From Gordonia heveisoli (GTDB lineage: Bacteria > Actinomycetota > Actinomycetes > Mycobacteriales > Mycobacteriaceae), in NCBI RefSeq assembly GCF_030315745.1, contig NZ_JASXSH010000015.1:1-64000 (forward strand): a stretch of DNA of 64,000 nucleotides. The letters run 5' to 3'. Below the pieces are notes generated by a model that saw only the letters and a program-made list of their open reading frames with translations, made no database searches and had not been told where the DNA came from. The number at the start of each line of letters is the position of its first letter. Positions within the stretch are counted from its first letter, which is position 1. Below, piece by piece: positions 9,613-17,691 of the stretch. The translations under genes and the position numbers were made by a program.

Positions 9613-10041
9613 AAGTGGGGGACGAGTGTTCGTCCCCTACTTTTCGGGAGTTCCCCTGGTTGCATTGCGGGGATGAACGTGAAAGTGGGGGAGGAGTGTT
9701 CTTCCGCGAGGTTTCGGTAGTTCCCCTGGTTGTAACGCGGGGATGTTCGTGAAAGTGGGGGAGGAGTGTTCTTCCCCTACTTTCGGCGTCCGGCGCCTGG
9801 CACCGGCTGAAAGTGGGGGAGGAGTGTTCGTCCCCTACTTTTCGGGAGTTCCCCTGGTTGCATTGCGGGGATGAACGTGAAAGTGGGGGAGGAGTGTTCG
9901 TCCCCTACTTTCGGTGGCCCGGCGTCGGTCGCCGCCTGAAAGTGGGGGAGGAGTGTTCGTCCCCTACTTTTCGGGAGTTCCACTGGTTGCATTGCGGGGA
10001 TGAACGTGAAAGTGGGGGAGGAGTGTTCGTCCCCCACTTTC
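9611..10041. repeat. Array of seven hairpin-forming repeats in a convergent intergenic gap
   Basis: Seven copies begin at 9611, 9681, 9751, 9809, 9879, 9938 and 10008. Each has a left arm GAAAGTGGGGGA, a conserved loop of about ten bases containing GAGTGTTC, and a right arm TCCCCTACTTTC that pairs with the left. The start-to-start distances are 70, 70, 58, 70, 59 and 70. Copies are joined by two spacer types: one contains CCCCTGGTTGCATTGCGGGG (itself able to fold) and the other is a GC-rich CCGGCG-containing segment. Copy 2 has a damaged right arm. The pattern resembles REP/BIME-type mosaic elements; no coding function is supported. Confidence 0.9.
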
Positions 10042-10042
10042 G

Positions 10043-10067
10043 GCGCCCGGCGTCGGCCTCCGGGCGC
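10043..10067. terminator. GC-rich hairpin at the right end of the repeat array
   Basis: GCGCCCGG at 10043-10050 pairs perfectly with CCGGGCGC at 10060-10067 across a 9-base loop, just before the stop codon of the minus-strand hydrolase. There is no T-run, so it may be a structural terminator or part of the repeat array. Confidence 0.5.
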
Positions 10068-10069
10068 TG

Positions 10070-11359
10070 TCAGGGAATGAGATCGGGGTTGGCGTCGGCG
10101 AGAATGGCGTCGCGGTCGTCGGCCAGCATGAAGCCGGCGGCGATCGCGGCGTCGGCAGCGTCCCGGTAGTGCTTGTCGTAACCCTCCCGGGTGCCGTAAC
10201 GCGCCGCGAGGAGATCGGGGGCGACGGTTTCGGTGGACCCGAACAGCAGGCAGATCCGCGACACCGGCTGCTCGACGACGCCGCTGAGCTTTTGGGTGGC
10301 GGCGTCGACACAGGGGGTGCGGACCCCGCCGAGGACGTTGCCGAACGCGTCGCGGACGAAGACGGGTTCGGCGGTCCGATCGCCGTGGTCGAGGTGCAGC
10401 GGCGGCGCTGCCGGGGGGACGGTAGCACCGGCGGCCCACGAGTTCAGGTGGCGCAGCCCGGCGCGCAGGACGAAGCGCTGCTGGCCGCGATTGACCGGCG
10501 TCGGGCAGCCGAGCATATCCTCGTACGGCCCGATCTGGTGGAGGTCGGCGTGCGAGGTGCCCGCGATCTCCCACACGCGCAGCCGATTGGTATCGGGTTG
10601 ACGCGCAAGGTGATAGCGAAAATTGGTGAGCACGTCGGTCTCGGTCTGCACGATCAGGACGGGGGTGTCGAGATCGTCGCGGATGGTGACCGGGTCCCCG
10701 GTGAACGCGCCGTTGATGTCGACGCCCGCTCCCACCTCGCCGAGCGGTAACGCCGACGCCGAGCGGCTGTGGATCAGATAGCCGTCGTAAATGCCATGGG
10801 CGCGGGCGAATTCGTTGGTATACGTGGTCAGCGCCATCGCCGACTGGGATTCGCCAACCGCGAGTGCGCGCTGCACACGGAGGCCGGTCAGCGGATGGTC
10901 GGCGTCCTGGGCAGCCGACCGCAAGGACTCACCGATCGACGCGAAGATGTTGTGGCAGTAGGCATCGCCGGGATGTCGTAGCATGCCGTAACGCTCGGGG
11001 TCCTTGCCGGCCAGGCCTGCGGCGGCGGGGTTGCCGAGTCCGACCGACCCCGATCCGCCCTCGATGCCGGTGAACTGTGCCGAGACCCCGGCGTAGGCGT
11101 AGCCGGCCCGGACGAGTTCGTCGGCGAGGTAGGTGTATTCGGGGGCGGCGTCGTTACCGCTGGAGACATTCAGCCATTCGACGACGAGGGTCCCGTTGAA
11201 GCGGTCGGCATCGGTCGGGCGGCGCACCAGGATGCGGGTGACGAAGTCGACGGCGTCGACCTCGCCACCCGCGGTGTGTCCGCGGACGTTCCCGTGTACG
11301 GCGTATTCGTCCTCGCGGTAGCCGTATGCGTGCAGATCCGGGCCCGGGGTTGCGCTCAT
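10070..11359 (-). CDS. Alpha/beta hydrolase domain-containing protein
   Basis: A protein of about 429 residues that fits the large actinobacterial alpha/beta hydrolase family with a GESQSA nucleophile elbow, flanked by RALAVGESQSAMALTT, and a late GTSHAD that could supply acid and histidine. Function is probably ester or amide hydrolysis; substrate unknown. I chose ATG 11359 because AAGGGA precedes it; a GTG at 11440, overlapping the upstream stop, would add 27 residues of low-complexity character. It is the last gene of the minus-strand operon that begins with the aldehyde dehydrogenase. Confidence 0.74.
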   Translation of the reverse strand: MSATPGPDLHAYGYREDEYAVHGNVRGHTAGGEVDAVDFVTRILVRRPTDADRFNGTLVVEWLNVSSGNDAAPEYTYLADELVRAGYAYAGVSAQFTGIEGGSGSVGLGNPAAAGLAGKDPERYGMLRHPGDAYCHNIFASIGESLRSAAQDADHPLTGLRVQRALAVGESQSAMALTTYTNEFARAHGIYDGYLIHSRSASALPLGEVGAGVDINGAFTGDPVTIRDDLDTPVLIVQTETDVLTNFRYHLARQPDTNRLRVWEIAGTSHADLHQIGPYEDMLGCPTPVNRGQQRFVLRAGLRHLNSWAAGATVPPAAPPLHLDHGDRTAEPVFVRDAFGNVLGGVRTPCVDAATQKLSGVVEQPVSRICLLFGSTETVAPDLLAARYGTREGYDKHYRDAADAAIAAGFMLADDRDAILADANPDLIP

Positions 11360-11436
11360 CAGCGAGCATCCCTTGCCGCCGGACAGCCTTCGGAAGATCA
11401 TCTGCGTTCCCACCTCATGCCGGTACTGCTCCTGAC

Positions 11437-11841
11437 TCACTGCTGCTGGGCGGCCTTGCGCGCCTTGCGGTGCTTCTTGCTCACCTCACCGAACATCATG
11501 TTCATTTTGGTCCCGATCGGCCACCCCACGTAATAGCAGAGGAACAGTGCGATCTCTTCGAGCTGTTCGGGGGTGAGTTCGTCGTTGCCCAGTGCCGCAC
11601 CGGCCTGGATCTCGGCGACGTCGACCTGGCCGGCCGCGGCCAGGGCGCCGAGCAGGATGAGTCGACGATCCCGGACGCTGAGTCCCTCCCGGGTCCAGAC
11701 CTCGGCGAACAGCTGATCGGCGGTGTGCGCGAAGTGCAGGCCGGGACCGTCGGACATCTCCCAGCCGTACACCTGGGTCATCATCTCCAGCCCTCGGCGC
11801 CGCTGGTCGGTCTGCTCCGGGGCCTCTGATTCATCGGACAT
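11437..11841 (-). CDS. Carboxymuconolactone decarboxylase/AhpD family protein (Rv0771-like)
   Basis: This 134-residue helical protein matches the carboxymuconolactone decarboxylase-like family, with the core segment GLSVRDRRLILLGALAAAGQ and LEEIALFLCYYVGWP. Family members are decarboxylases or alkylhydroperoxidases. The CxxC of peroxidase members is absent, so a peroxidase role is unlikely. It sits 6 bases downstream of the 3-hydroxyisobutyrate dehydrogenase-like gene. The gene order copies Rv0768-Rv0771 of M. tuberculosis as I recall it. Confidence 0.82.
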   Translation of the reverse strand: MSDESEAPEQTDQRRRGLEMMTQVYGWEMSDGPGLHFAHTADQLFAEVWTREGLSVRDRRLILLGALAAAGQVDVAEIQAGAALGNDELTPEQLEEIALFLCYYVGWPIGTKMNMMFGEVSKKHRKARKAAQQQ

Positions 11842-11847
11842 GGACGG

Positions 11848-12723
11848 TCATTCTCCTTCGGTGTGTGGGACGCCGAGACCGGCGGCGAGGTCGCGCAGGG
11901 CGATGTCGCCGAGCGGCAGGTCGACGCCGAGTTCGCGGCCGAGCGCGAGGGCGAGGGACAGATCTTTCTCGCCGAGACCACGGACGTGGGTGAAGATCGG
12001 GTGCCAGAAATCGTCGGGCTCGATCGGGGCGGTGTTGTCGCGCAACATGATCGCCCCGGCGCCGCCGGTGATGGCGTCGGTGTGCCGGACGACCCGCCCC
12101 AGCTTGGCGATGTCGATGCCCGCGGCCTCGGCCAGCCGTGCCGCCTCGGTGGTGGCGGTGAAGGAGATGAAGTGCAGCAGATTCCGGGCCAACTTCATCT
12201 TGGTGCCTGCACCGACCTCGTCACCGGCGTGTACGAGCATGTCGGCGGCGAGCGCGAACGGTTCCTTCAGTGCGGTGTAGGCGTCCCGTGGGCCACCGAC
12301 CATGATCGCCAGCCTGCCCTGTTCGGCGCCTGGGGCGCCGCCGGAGATGGGGGCGTCGAGCAGGATCACGTCCTTCTCGGCGCATACTGCGGCCAGTTGG
12401 GCCGCGGTGTCCGGACCGATGGTCGAATGCACGGTGATGATCGTGCCGGGCCCCGCGGTCGTCAGCAGGCCACCTTCCCCGGCGACGACGGTGCGCACCT
12501 GCTCGTCGGTGACGACGCAGATGCCGATGATGTCGGCGGCCGAGCCGAGGTCGGCGAGCGAATCCACCGCGGTGGCACCCTGTTCGACCAGTTTGGCGAC
12601 GGCGTCCGGCGAAAGGTCGAAGACGGTGAGTCCGCCCGGCCACGTGGCCAGGCGACCCGCCATCGGGCCGCCGATGTTGCCGAGGCCGACGTACCCGAGG
12701 CGGACCGGTGCCGGGGCACTCAT
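11848..12723 (-). CDS. NAD(P)-dependent 3-hydroxyisobutyrate dehydrogenase-like oxidoreductase (Rv0770-like)
   Basis: A 291-residue beta-hydroxyacid dehydrogenase with the N-terminal Rossmann motif GYVGLGNIGGPMAGRL, the substrate segment DAPISGGAPGAEQG and the catalytic lysine region GAGTKMKLARNLL. These mark the 3-hydroxyisobutyrate/tartronate semialdehyde reductase family, which oxidises beta-hydroxyacids with NAD(P). Its ATG overlaps the stop of the upstream SDR by 4 bases. The actual substrate in this operon is not known. Confidence 0.85.
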   Translation of the reverse strand: MSAPAPVRLGYVGLGNIGGPMAGRLATWPGGLTVFDLSPDAVAKLVEQGATAVDSLADLGSAADIIGICVVTDEQVRTVVAGEGGLLTTAGPGTIITVHSTIGPDTAAQLAAVCAEKDVILLDAPISGGAPGAEQGRLAIMVGGPRDAYTALKEPFALAADMLVHAGDEVGAGTKMKLARNLLHFISFTATTEAARLAEAAGIDIAKLGRVVRHTDAITGGAGAIMLRDNTAPIEPDDFWHPIFTHVRGLGEKDLSLALALGRELGVDLPLGDIALRDLAAGLGVPHTEGE

Positions 12724-13457
12724 GCGCGGTAGACCTGTCCGCCGTCGACGTTGAAGATCTGCCCGGTGATCCAGCCTGCCTCGTCCGACAGCAGGAACTT
12801 CAGCATGCCGACGTGATCATCGGCGGTGCCGAATCGTTTGAGCGGCAGCTGCTTGACCATGTCGGCCACCATCTCCTTGGGCGTGGTGGAACGGGTCGCC
12901 TCGGTGTCGGTGGGTCCGGGGGCGATGGCGTTGACGCGGATGTTGTTGCCGCCCAGTTCGGTTGCCAGCTGGAAGGTCAAGTTGTTGATACCTGCCTTGG
13001 CCAGACCGTAGAAGCCGCTGTAGATCCAGGCTGCGGTGGAGGACTGGTTCACGATGGCGCCGCCGTCCTTCATGTGCGGGTAGACCGCGCGGGTCACGTT
13101 GAGTGCGCCGTCGAGGTTGACGCTCATGAACTTCTTGTAATAGTCCCATGGCACGGTGATCAGGAAGTCGAGCTTCATGCCGCCGTAGATCGCGGCGTTG
13201 TTGACCAGGCCGTGGATGTTGCCGTAGGTCTCGACGGTCTTGGCCGCCAGATTCTCCGCCGACTCGGGATCGGAGACGTCGGTGTGTACGTACAGACCGC
13301 CGATATCGGCGGCGACCTTCTCGCCGGACTCGTCGTTGACGTCGGCGACGACGACATTGGCGCCCTCGTCGGCGAGGCCGCGGGCATAACCCTCGCCGAT
13401 GCCACCGGCCGCGCCGGTCACGATGATGGTCTTACCGTCAAAACGTCGGGTACTCAT
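12720..13457 (-). CDS. Short-chain dehydrogenase/reductase (Rv0769-like)
   Basis: A classical SDR of 245 residues beginning MSTRRFDGKTIIVTGAAGGIG. It has the TGxxxGxG cofactor motif, NNAAIYGG, a catalytic Ser-Tyr-Lys set in QSSTAAW and FYGLAKAG, and GQIFNVDGGQ at the C-terminus. The segment MKLDFLITVPWDYYKKFMSV closely resembles Rv0769 of M. tuberculosis from memory. I chose ATG 13457 with AGAAAG upstream; a longer reading would add about 68 low-quality residues. It is coupled to the next gene by ATGA and lies downstream of the aldehyde dehydrogenase, so it probably oxidises an alcohol in the same route. Confidence 0.88.
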   Translation of the reverse strand: MSTRRFDGKTIIVTGAAGGIGEGYARGLADEGANVVVADVNDESGEKVAADIGGLYVHTDVSDPESAENLAAKTVETYGNIHGLVNNAAIYGGMKLDFLITVPWDYYKKFMSVNLDGALNVTRAVYPHMKDGGAIVNQSSTAAWIYSGFYGLAKAGINNLTFQLATELGGNNIRVNAIAPGPTDTEATRSTTPKEMVADMVKQLPLKRFGTADDHVGMLKFLLSDEAGWITGQIFNVDGGQVYRA

Positions 13458-13506
13458 TGCGCTGCTTTCTGTTTGGGTGTTGCTGGTGAATGTCGGGGTG
13501 GGATGG

Positions 13507-14973
13507 TCAGGCGGGACGGGCGACGGCCTTGGATTCGAGGTACTCCTCGAAGCCGGCGACGCCCATCTCGCGTCCGATTCCGGACTGCTTGTAGCCACCG
13601 AACGGGACGTCGGCGGAGTACCAGATGCCACCGTTGACGCCCATGGTCCCGGTGCGAACACCGTTGACCACCTTGTTGATCCGATCCTCGTCGGTGCCGT
13701 AGACCATGCCGGACAGGCCGTAGGGGGAATCGTTGGCGATCGCGATGGCGTCGTCGTCGCCGTCGTGGGCGATGATGACGAGCACCGGACCGAAGATCTC
13801 TTCCTGGGCGGCTCGTGCGGAGTTGTCCAGACCGGAGATCAGGGTCGGTTCGACGAAGAAGCCCTTGTCCTTGTCGGCCGGACGTCCGCCGCCGATCTCG
13901 ACGGTGCCGCCCTCCTCCTTGGCGATGGCGATGTAGGACTCGACCCGATCGCGCTGGGCCGCCGAGATGAGCGGGCCGCAGATGGTTCCGGGTTTTGCGG
14001 GGTCGTCGGCGGGGAGACCGGCCATCGCGTCGCGCGTTGCGGTGATCGCCTCGGCCAGCTTCTCGCGGGGAACGACGAGTCGGGTGGTGATGGCACAGCC
14101 CTGACCGGCATGGGTGACCACGGAGAACGCGGCCATCGCGCAGGCGCCCGCCAGGTCGGCGTCGTCGAGGACGATGAACGCCGACTTTCCGCCGAGTTCC
14201 AGGAAGACCTTCTTCAGGCTGTCCGCAGCGGCGGCCATGATCTTCTTGCCGGTCGCGGTGGAGCCGGTGAAGGACACGATGTCCACGCGCGGGTCACTCG
14301 ACAATTGGGCGCCGACGCCATGGTCGGAGGAGGTGACGATGTTGATCACGCCTGCCGGGAAGTCGGTTTCCTCGGCGATGACCTTGCCGACCAGAGCCGC
14401 GGCCCACGGGGTGTCGGGGGCGGGTTTGAGGACGACGGTGCACCCGGCGGCCAATGCGGGCCCGATCTTGGCGAAGTTGATCTGGTGCGGGAAGTTCCAG
14501 GGCGTGATCGCGCCGACGACGCCGGCCGCCTCGTAGCGCAGTTCGCGCTGATTCTTCAGGCCCATCGGCTTGGCAACGCCGAGATCGCGGGTCCACTCAT
14601 AGCTTTCGGCGAGGTCGGCGAAGTAGCCGAGATCCTCGGCCGGGCCCTGGAACTGGGGGCCGCCGGTGAGGAAGGAAGGCGCGCCGATCTCCTCGGTGGC
14701 CAACGCCTTGAACTCGTCGGCGTGGGCCAGTAGGGCATCGCGCAGTTGGCGGAGGCAGCTGGCGCGGAATGCGTGATCGCGCGACCAGTCGGTGGTGTCG
14801 AAGGCGACGCGGGCCGCGGTGATCGCGGCATCCATGTCGGCGGCGGTGGCGTCGGCGGCTTGGCCGATGACCTCCTCCGTTGCCGGGTTGATGACGTCGA
14901 AGGTTCCACCGGAACCCGGGATGAGCTTGCCGTCGATCAGCAGATCGGAGGCGGCTGCAGGACGAAGAGACAT
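13507..14973 (-). CDS. NAD-dependent aldehyde dehydrogenase (AldA/Rv0768-like)
   Basis: A 488-residue ALDH-superfamily enzyme with the cofactor segment TPWNFP, the glutamate in FLELGGKS (Glu259), the nucleophile in GQGCAITTR (Cys293) and the late EIFGPVL and PFGGYKQSG blocks. It oxidises an aldehyde to the acid. It is the first gene of a five-gene minus-strand operon and diverges from a TetR gene across a 65-base gap containing three CTGGA repeats, so the TetR protein probably controls it. Confidence 0.92.
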   Translation of the reverse strand: MSLRPAAASDLLIDGKLIPGSGGTFDVINPATEEVIGQAADATAADMDAAITAARVAFDTTDWSRDHAFRASCLRQLRDALLAHADEFKALATEEIGAPSFLTGGPQFQGPAEDLGYFADLAESYEWTRDLGVAKPMGLKNQRELRYEAAGVVGAITPWNFPHQINFAKIGPALAAGCTVVLKPAPDTPWAAALVGKVIAEETDFPAGVINIVTSSDHGVGAQLSSDPRVDIVSFTGSTATGKKIMAAAADSLKKVFLELGGKSAFIVLDDADLAGACAMAAFSVVTHAGQGCAITTRLVVPREKLAEAITATRDAMAGLPADDPAKPGTICGPLISAAQRDRVESYIAIAKEEGGTVEIGGGRPADKDKGFFVEPTLISGLDNSARAAQEEIFGPVLVIIAHDGDDDAIAIANDSPYGLSGMVYGTDEDRINKVVNGVRTGTMGVNGGIWYSADVPFGGYKQSGIGREMGVAGFEEYLESKAVARPA

Positions 14974-14977
14974 GTGA

Positions 14978-15006
14978 CTGGAACTCCATCTGGACAGGTG
15001 TCTGGA
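14978..15006. promoter_or_regulatory. Three CTGGA direct repeats at exact 12-base period
   Basis: CTGGA occurs at 14978-14982, 14990-14994 and 15002-15006 in the divergent gap between the aldehyde dehydrogenase and the TetR regulator. The even spacing of about one helical turn suggests cooperative binding on one face of DNA, most likely by the adjacent TetR protein. TetR sites are usually inverted repeats, so this is tentative. Confidence 0.4.
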
Positions 15007-15038
15007 CTCACGTTTAAAGCTAGTGTAGCCTCGGTCAC

Positions 15039-15620
15039 ATGTCCAGCCCCGTATCGCAGGAATCCACTCGCCGCCGCCTCACCCGGCAGCAGGCGGAAAC
15101 GGTCGCCCGGCTCACCGACGCGGCCGTCGAGATCCTCAACACCGACGGTTTCGACGGACTCACGGTCCGGTCGGTCGCGAAGCTCGCGGGGGTGGCGCCG
15201 GCCACCGCCTACACCTACTTCTCGTCGAAGAGTCACCTTGTCGCCGAGGTGTTCTGGCGTCGCCTGTCGCAGGGAGTCGCCGAGCCGGACCGCTCCCTCG
15301 AGCGCGGCGAACGCGTGGCGCAGGTGCTGCGCGAGGTGTCGATGGTCGTGGCCGGTGAGGGACAGCTCGGTGGCGCGGTGACGATGGCCCTACTCGGCAC
15401 CGACCCCGACGTCGAACACCTGCGTCTGCGGATCGGTGGCTTCATCCGCCGCCGTCTCGCCGAAGCCCTCGAGGTGGACCCGGAGAACCCCGGCCCCCTC
15501 TGCGATGCCCTGGAGATGATCTACGCCGGCGGTCTGGTGCACGCCGGGATGGGCCACATGACCTACGAACAGACTTCCGAACGTCTTGTCGCAGCCGCAC
15601 ATCTACTGATGGAGAAATGA
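15039..15620 (+). CDS. TetR-family regulator of the CYP123/CYP51 locus (Rv0767c-like)
   Basis: This 193-residue protein has an N-terminal helix-turn-helix, GFDGLTVRSVAKLAGVAPATAYTYFSSK in outline (about residues 30-57), and a C-terminal ligand-binding region typical of TetR. No Shine-Dalgarno precedes the ATG; a TAGCCT hexamer ends 7 bases upstream, which suggests a leaderless transcript. The ATG of the P450 overlaps its stop. Position between the divergent aldehyde dehydrogenase and P450 operons suggests control of both. Its equivalent in M. tuberculosis is Rv0767c by order. Confidence 0.85.
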   Translation: MSSPVSQESTRRRLTRQQAETVARLTDAAVEILNTDGFDGLTVRSVAKLAGVAPATAYTYFSSKSHLVAEVFWRRLSQGVAEPDRSLERGERVAQVLREVSMVVAGEGQLGGAVTMALLGTDPDVEHLRLRIGGFIRRRLAEALEVDPENPGPLCDALEMIYAGGLVHAGMGHMTYEQTSERLVAAAHLLMEK

Positions 15621-16879
15621 TGACCGAAACCACGGTGGGAACCGGGGGAGCGGGCATTGAGGGTATGGAGAAATTCCTGCCCTTCGATCCCTATGCCTAC
15701 GACTTCCATGAAGACCCGTACCCGACGTACACCCGCCTGCGTGACGAGGCGCCCGTCTACTACAACGCCGAGATGGATTTCTGGGCGCTCGCCCGGCACG
15801 AGGACGTCCGCAACGGCTTCCGGGACACCGTCCGGCTGTCCAACAGCTGGGGTGTGTCGATGGATCCGTCGTCCTATGGGCCCGACGCCCACAAGTCGAT
15901 GTCCTTCCTGGCCATGGACGATCCCAAGCACATGCGGATCCGCAAGCTGGTGTCCAAGGGATTCACCCCGCGGCGCGTCAACGAGTTGGCCGAACGCATC
16001 AACCAGCTGACCGAGCAGCATTGGGACATCTGTTTGGAGAAGGGCGAATTCGACTACGTCGCCGACTTCGCCGGCCTGCTCCCGATGGACGTGGTCTCTG
16101 AACTCCTGGGGGTCCCCGAGGCTGATCGGGCCCATCTTCGTCACCAGTCCGATCTGCTGCTGCATCGCGAGGAAGGCGTCCTCGACATCCCCGAGGCGGC
16201 CATCTACGCCTACATCGAGCTGCACAAGTACTACTCCGAACTCATCGCCGACCGCCGCAAGAATCCCGGCGAAGATCTGGTGTCGGCGCTCATCGAGGCC
16301 GAGATCGTCGACGATGAGACCGGCGAGAACACCAAGCTGACCGAAGACGAGATCGTCGGCTTCATGGTTCTGATGGTCGTCGCCGGCAACGAGACCACCA
16401 CCAAACTCCTTGCCAACGCCCTCTATTGGGGCTGGCGCAATCCCGACCAGCTCGCCCGCGTGCTGGCCGATCCGGAACTGGTGCCCGCCTGGACCGAGGA
16501 GACCCTGCGCTACGACAACTCGACGCAGATGGTGCTGCGCCGCGTGGTCGAGGATGCGCCGTACGGCGACTTCGTGATTCCCGCCGGCCAGCGTGCGCTG
16601 CTCCTGGTCGGTTCGGCCAACCGCGACGACGAGGTCTTCGGGCCCGACGCCCACGAATATCAGATCGGGCGCGACTGCAGTCAGGCACTGATGAGCTTCG
16701 GGATGGGGGCGCATTTCTGCCTCGGTGCGCATCTGGCCCGGCTCGAGGCCAACATCGGTCTCGAAGAGGTGGTCAAGACGATCAGCTCGGTCGAGATCGA
16801 CATCGACAAGGCGGTCCGGGTGCATTCGGTGAATGTGCGTGGCTTCGCCGAACTCCCGGTGAAGGTGAGGGCTCGCTGA
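15617..16879 (+). CDS. Cytochrome P450 (CYP123-like)
   Basis: A 420-residue soluble P450. The I-helix oxygen-binding motif AGNETTT is near 256-262, the ExxR motif ETLR is near 295, and the heme loop FGMGAHFCLGAH places the thiolate at Cys368. It hydroxylates an unknown, presumably hydrophobic, substrate and needs ferredoxin and reductase partners. A ferredoxin is encoded three genes downstream. By order next to CYP51 and Rv0765c-type SDR it corresponds to CYP123 (Rv0766c). The stop overlaps the next ATG (TGATG). Confidence 0.86.
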   Translation: MMTETTVGTGGAGIEGMEKFLPFDPYAYDFHEDPYPTYTRLRDEAPVYYNAEMDFWALARHEDVRNGFRDTVRLSNSWGVSMDPSSYGPDAHKSMSFLAMDDPKHMRIRKLVSKGFTPRRVNELAERINQLTEQHWDICLEKGEFDYVADFAGLLPMDVVSELLGVPEADRAHLRHQSDLLLHREEGVLDIPEAAIYAYIELHKYYSELIADRRKNPGEDLVSALIEAEIVDDETGENTKLTEDEIVGFMVLMVVAGNETTTKLLANALYWGWRNPDQLARVLADPELVPAWTEETLRYDNSTQMVLRRVVEDAPYGDFVIPAGQRALLLVGSANRDDEVFGPDAHEYQIGRDCSQALMSFGMGAHFCLGAHLARLEANIGLEEVVKTISSVEIDIDKAVRVHSVNVRGFAELPVKVRAR

Positions 16880-17676
16880 TGGCATTTCTTCCACATCCCG
16901 AACGTCGACCGGTCCTGGTCGCGGGTGCATCGTCGGGGATCGGTGCCGCCACCGCGGAATGGCTTGCGGCGGCTGGACATCCGGTAGCACTCGCCGCCCG
17001 ACGGGTCGAGAGGTTGCAGGAACTCGCGGACAAGATCACCGCGGCGGGCGGCGAGGCTGTCGCGGTGCCGCTGGACGTCACCGACGAGACGTCGGTGATC
17101 GACTGCGTGGCCAAGGCCGAGGCGGCCATCGGGCCGCTGGAGATCGTCGTCGCCGGTGCCGGCGATCTGGCGGTCGGGCTGTCCTATGAGACGAGCCCGG
17201 AGGCCTTCGCCGACCAGATCAACATTCACCTCAACGGTGCCTACCGCATCTTCCGAGCCGTGATCGGCGGCATGATGGACCGTGCCCGAGGCGATTTCGT
17301 CTTCATCGGATCCGATGTGGCGATCCGCCCGCGTCCCTGGTCGTCGGCCTACGTCGCCGCGAAGTCCGGTATCGACGGCCTGGTCGCCACCATCCAGCTC
17401 GAACTGGAGGGCACCGGCGTGCGCGCCGGGGTGGTGCGGCCCGGTCAGACGCTGACCGGGATGGGGATGAACCTGGATCAGCAGACCACCGAGGACATGC
17501 TCAACGACTGGATCAAGCATGGCCTCGCCCGACACGGGAATTTCCTCGCGCCCGAACATATCGCGCAGGCGGTGTCGGCCATGGTATCGATGCCTCGCGG
17601 GGCGCATATGCGCGTCGTCGAGGTCGAGGCCGAGGGGGCCATCCCTCGCGCCAAACGTGAACAGACCAACGGATAG
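16879..17676 (+). CDS. Short-chain dehydrogenase/reductase (Rv0765c-like)
   Basis: This 265-residue SDR begins MAFLPHPERRPVLVAGASSG. It has a glycine-rich GASSGIG cofactor motif and AYVAAKSG with the catalytic Tyr and Lys. The expected NAG triplet is replaced by GAGDLAVG, a mild departure from the classical family. Its start is inside the CYP123 stop and it lies 15 bases before CYP51, so all three are one transcript. A reasonable inference is that it oxidises the alcohol made by one of the flanking P450s. Confidence 0.85.
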   Translation: MAFLPHPERRPVLVAGASSGIGAATAEWLAAAGHPVALAARRVERLQELADKITAAGGEAVAVPLDVTDETSVIDCVAKAEAAIGPLEIVVAGAGDLAVGLSYETSPEAFADQINIHLNGAYRIFRAVIGGMMDRARGDFVFIGSDVAIRPRPWSSAYVAAKSGIDGLVATIQLELEGTGVRAGVVRPGQTLTGMGMNLDQQTTEDMLNDWIKHGLARHGNFLAPEHIAQAVSAMVSMPRGAHMRVVEVEAEGAIPRAKREQTNG

Positions 17677-17691
17677 AAGGGAGCCACTCAT

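Noticed and set aside
9611..10041. CRISPR array
   Set aside because: The intervals between repeats are themselves repeats of two types and not unique spacers, their lengths alternate, and no cas gene is in the window.
9777..10574. Minus-strand reading frame across the repeat array with repeated peptide blocks
   Set aside because: The repeated peptide simply reflects the DNA repeats, and the frame continues antisense or out of frame through the hydrolase gene. No start signal or protein-like composition is present.
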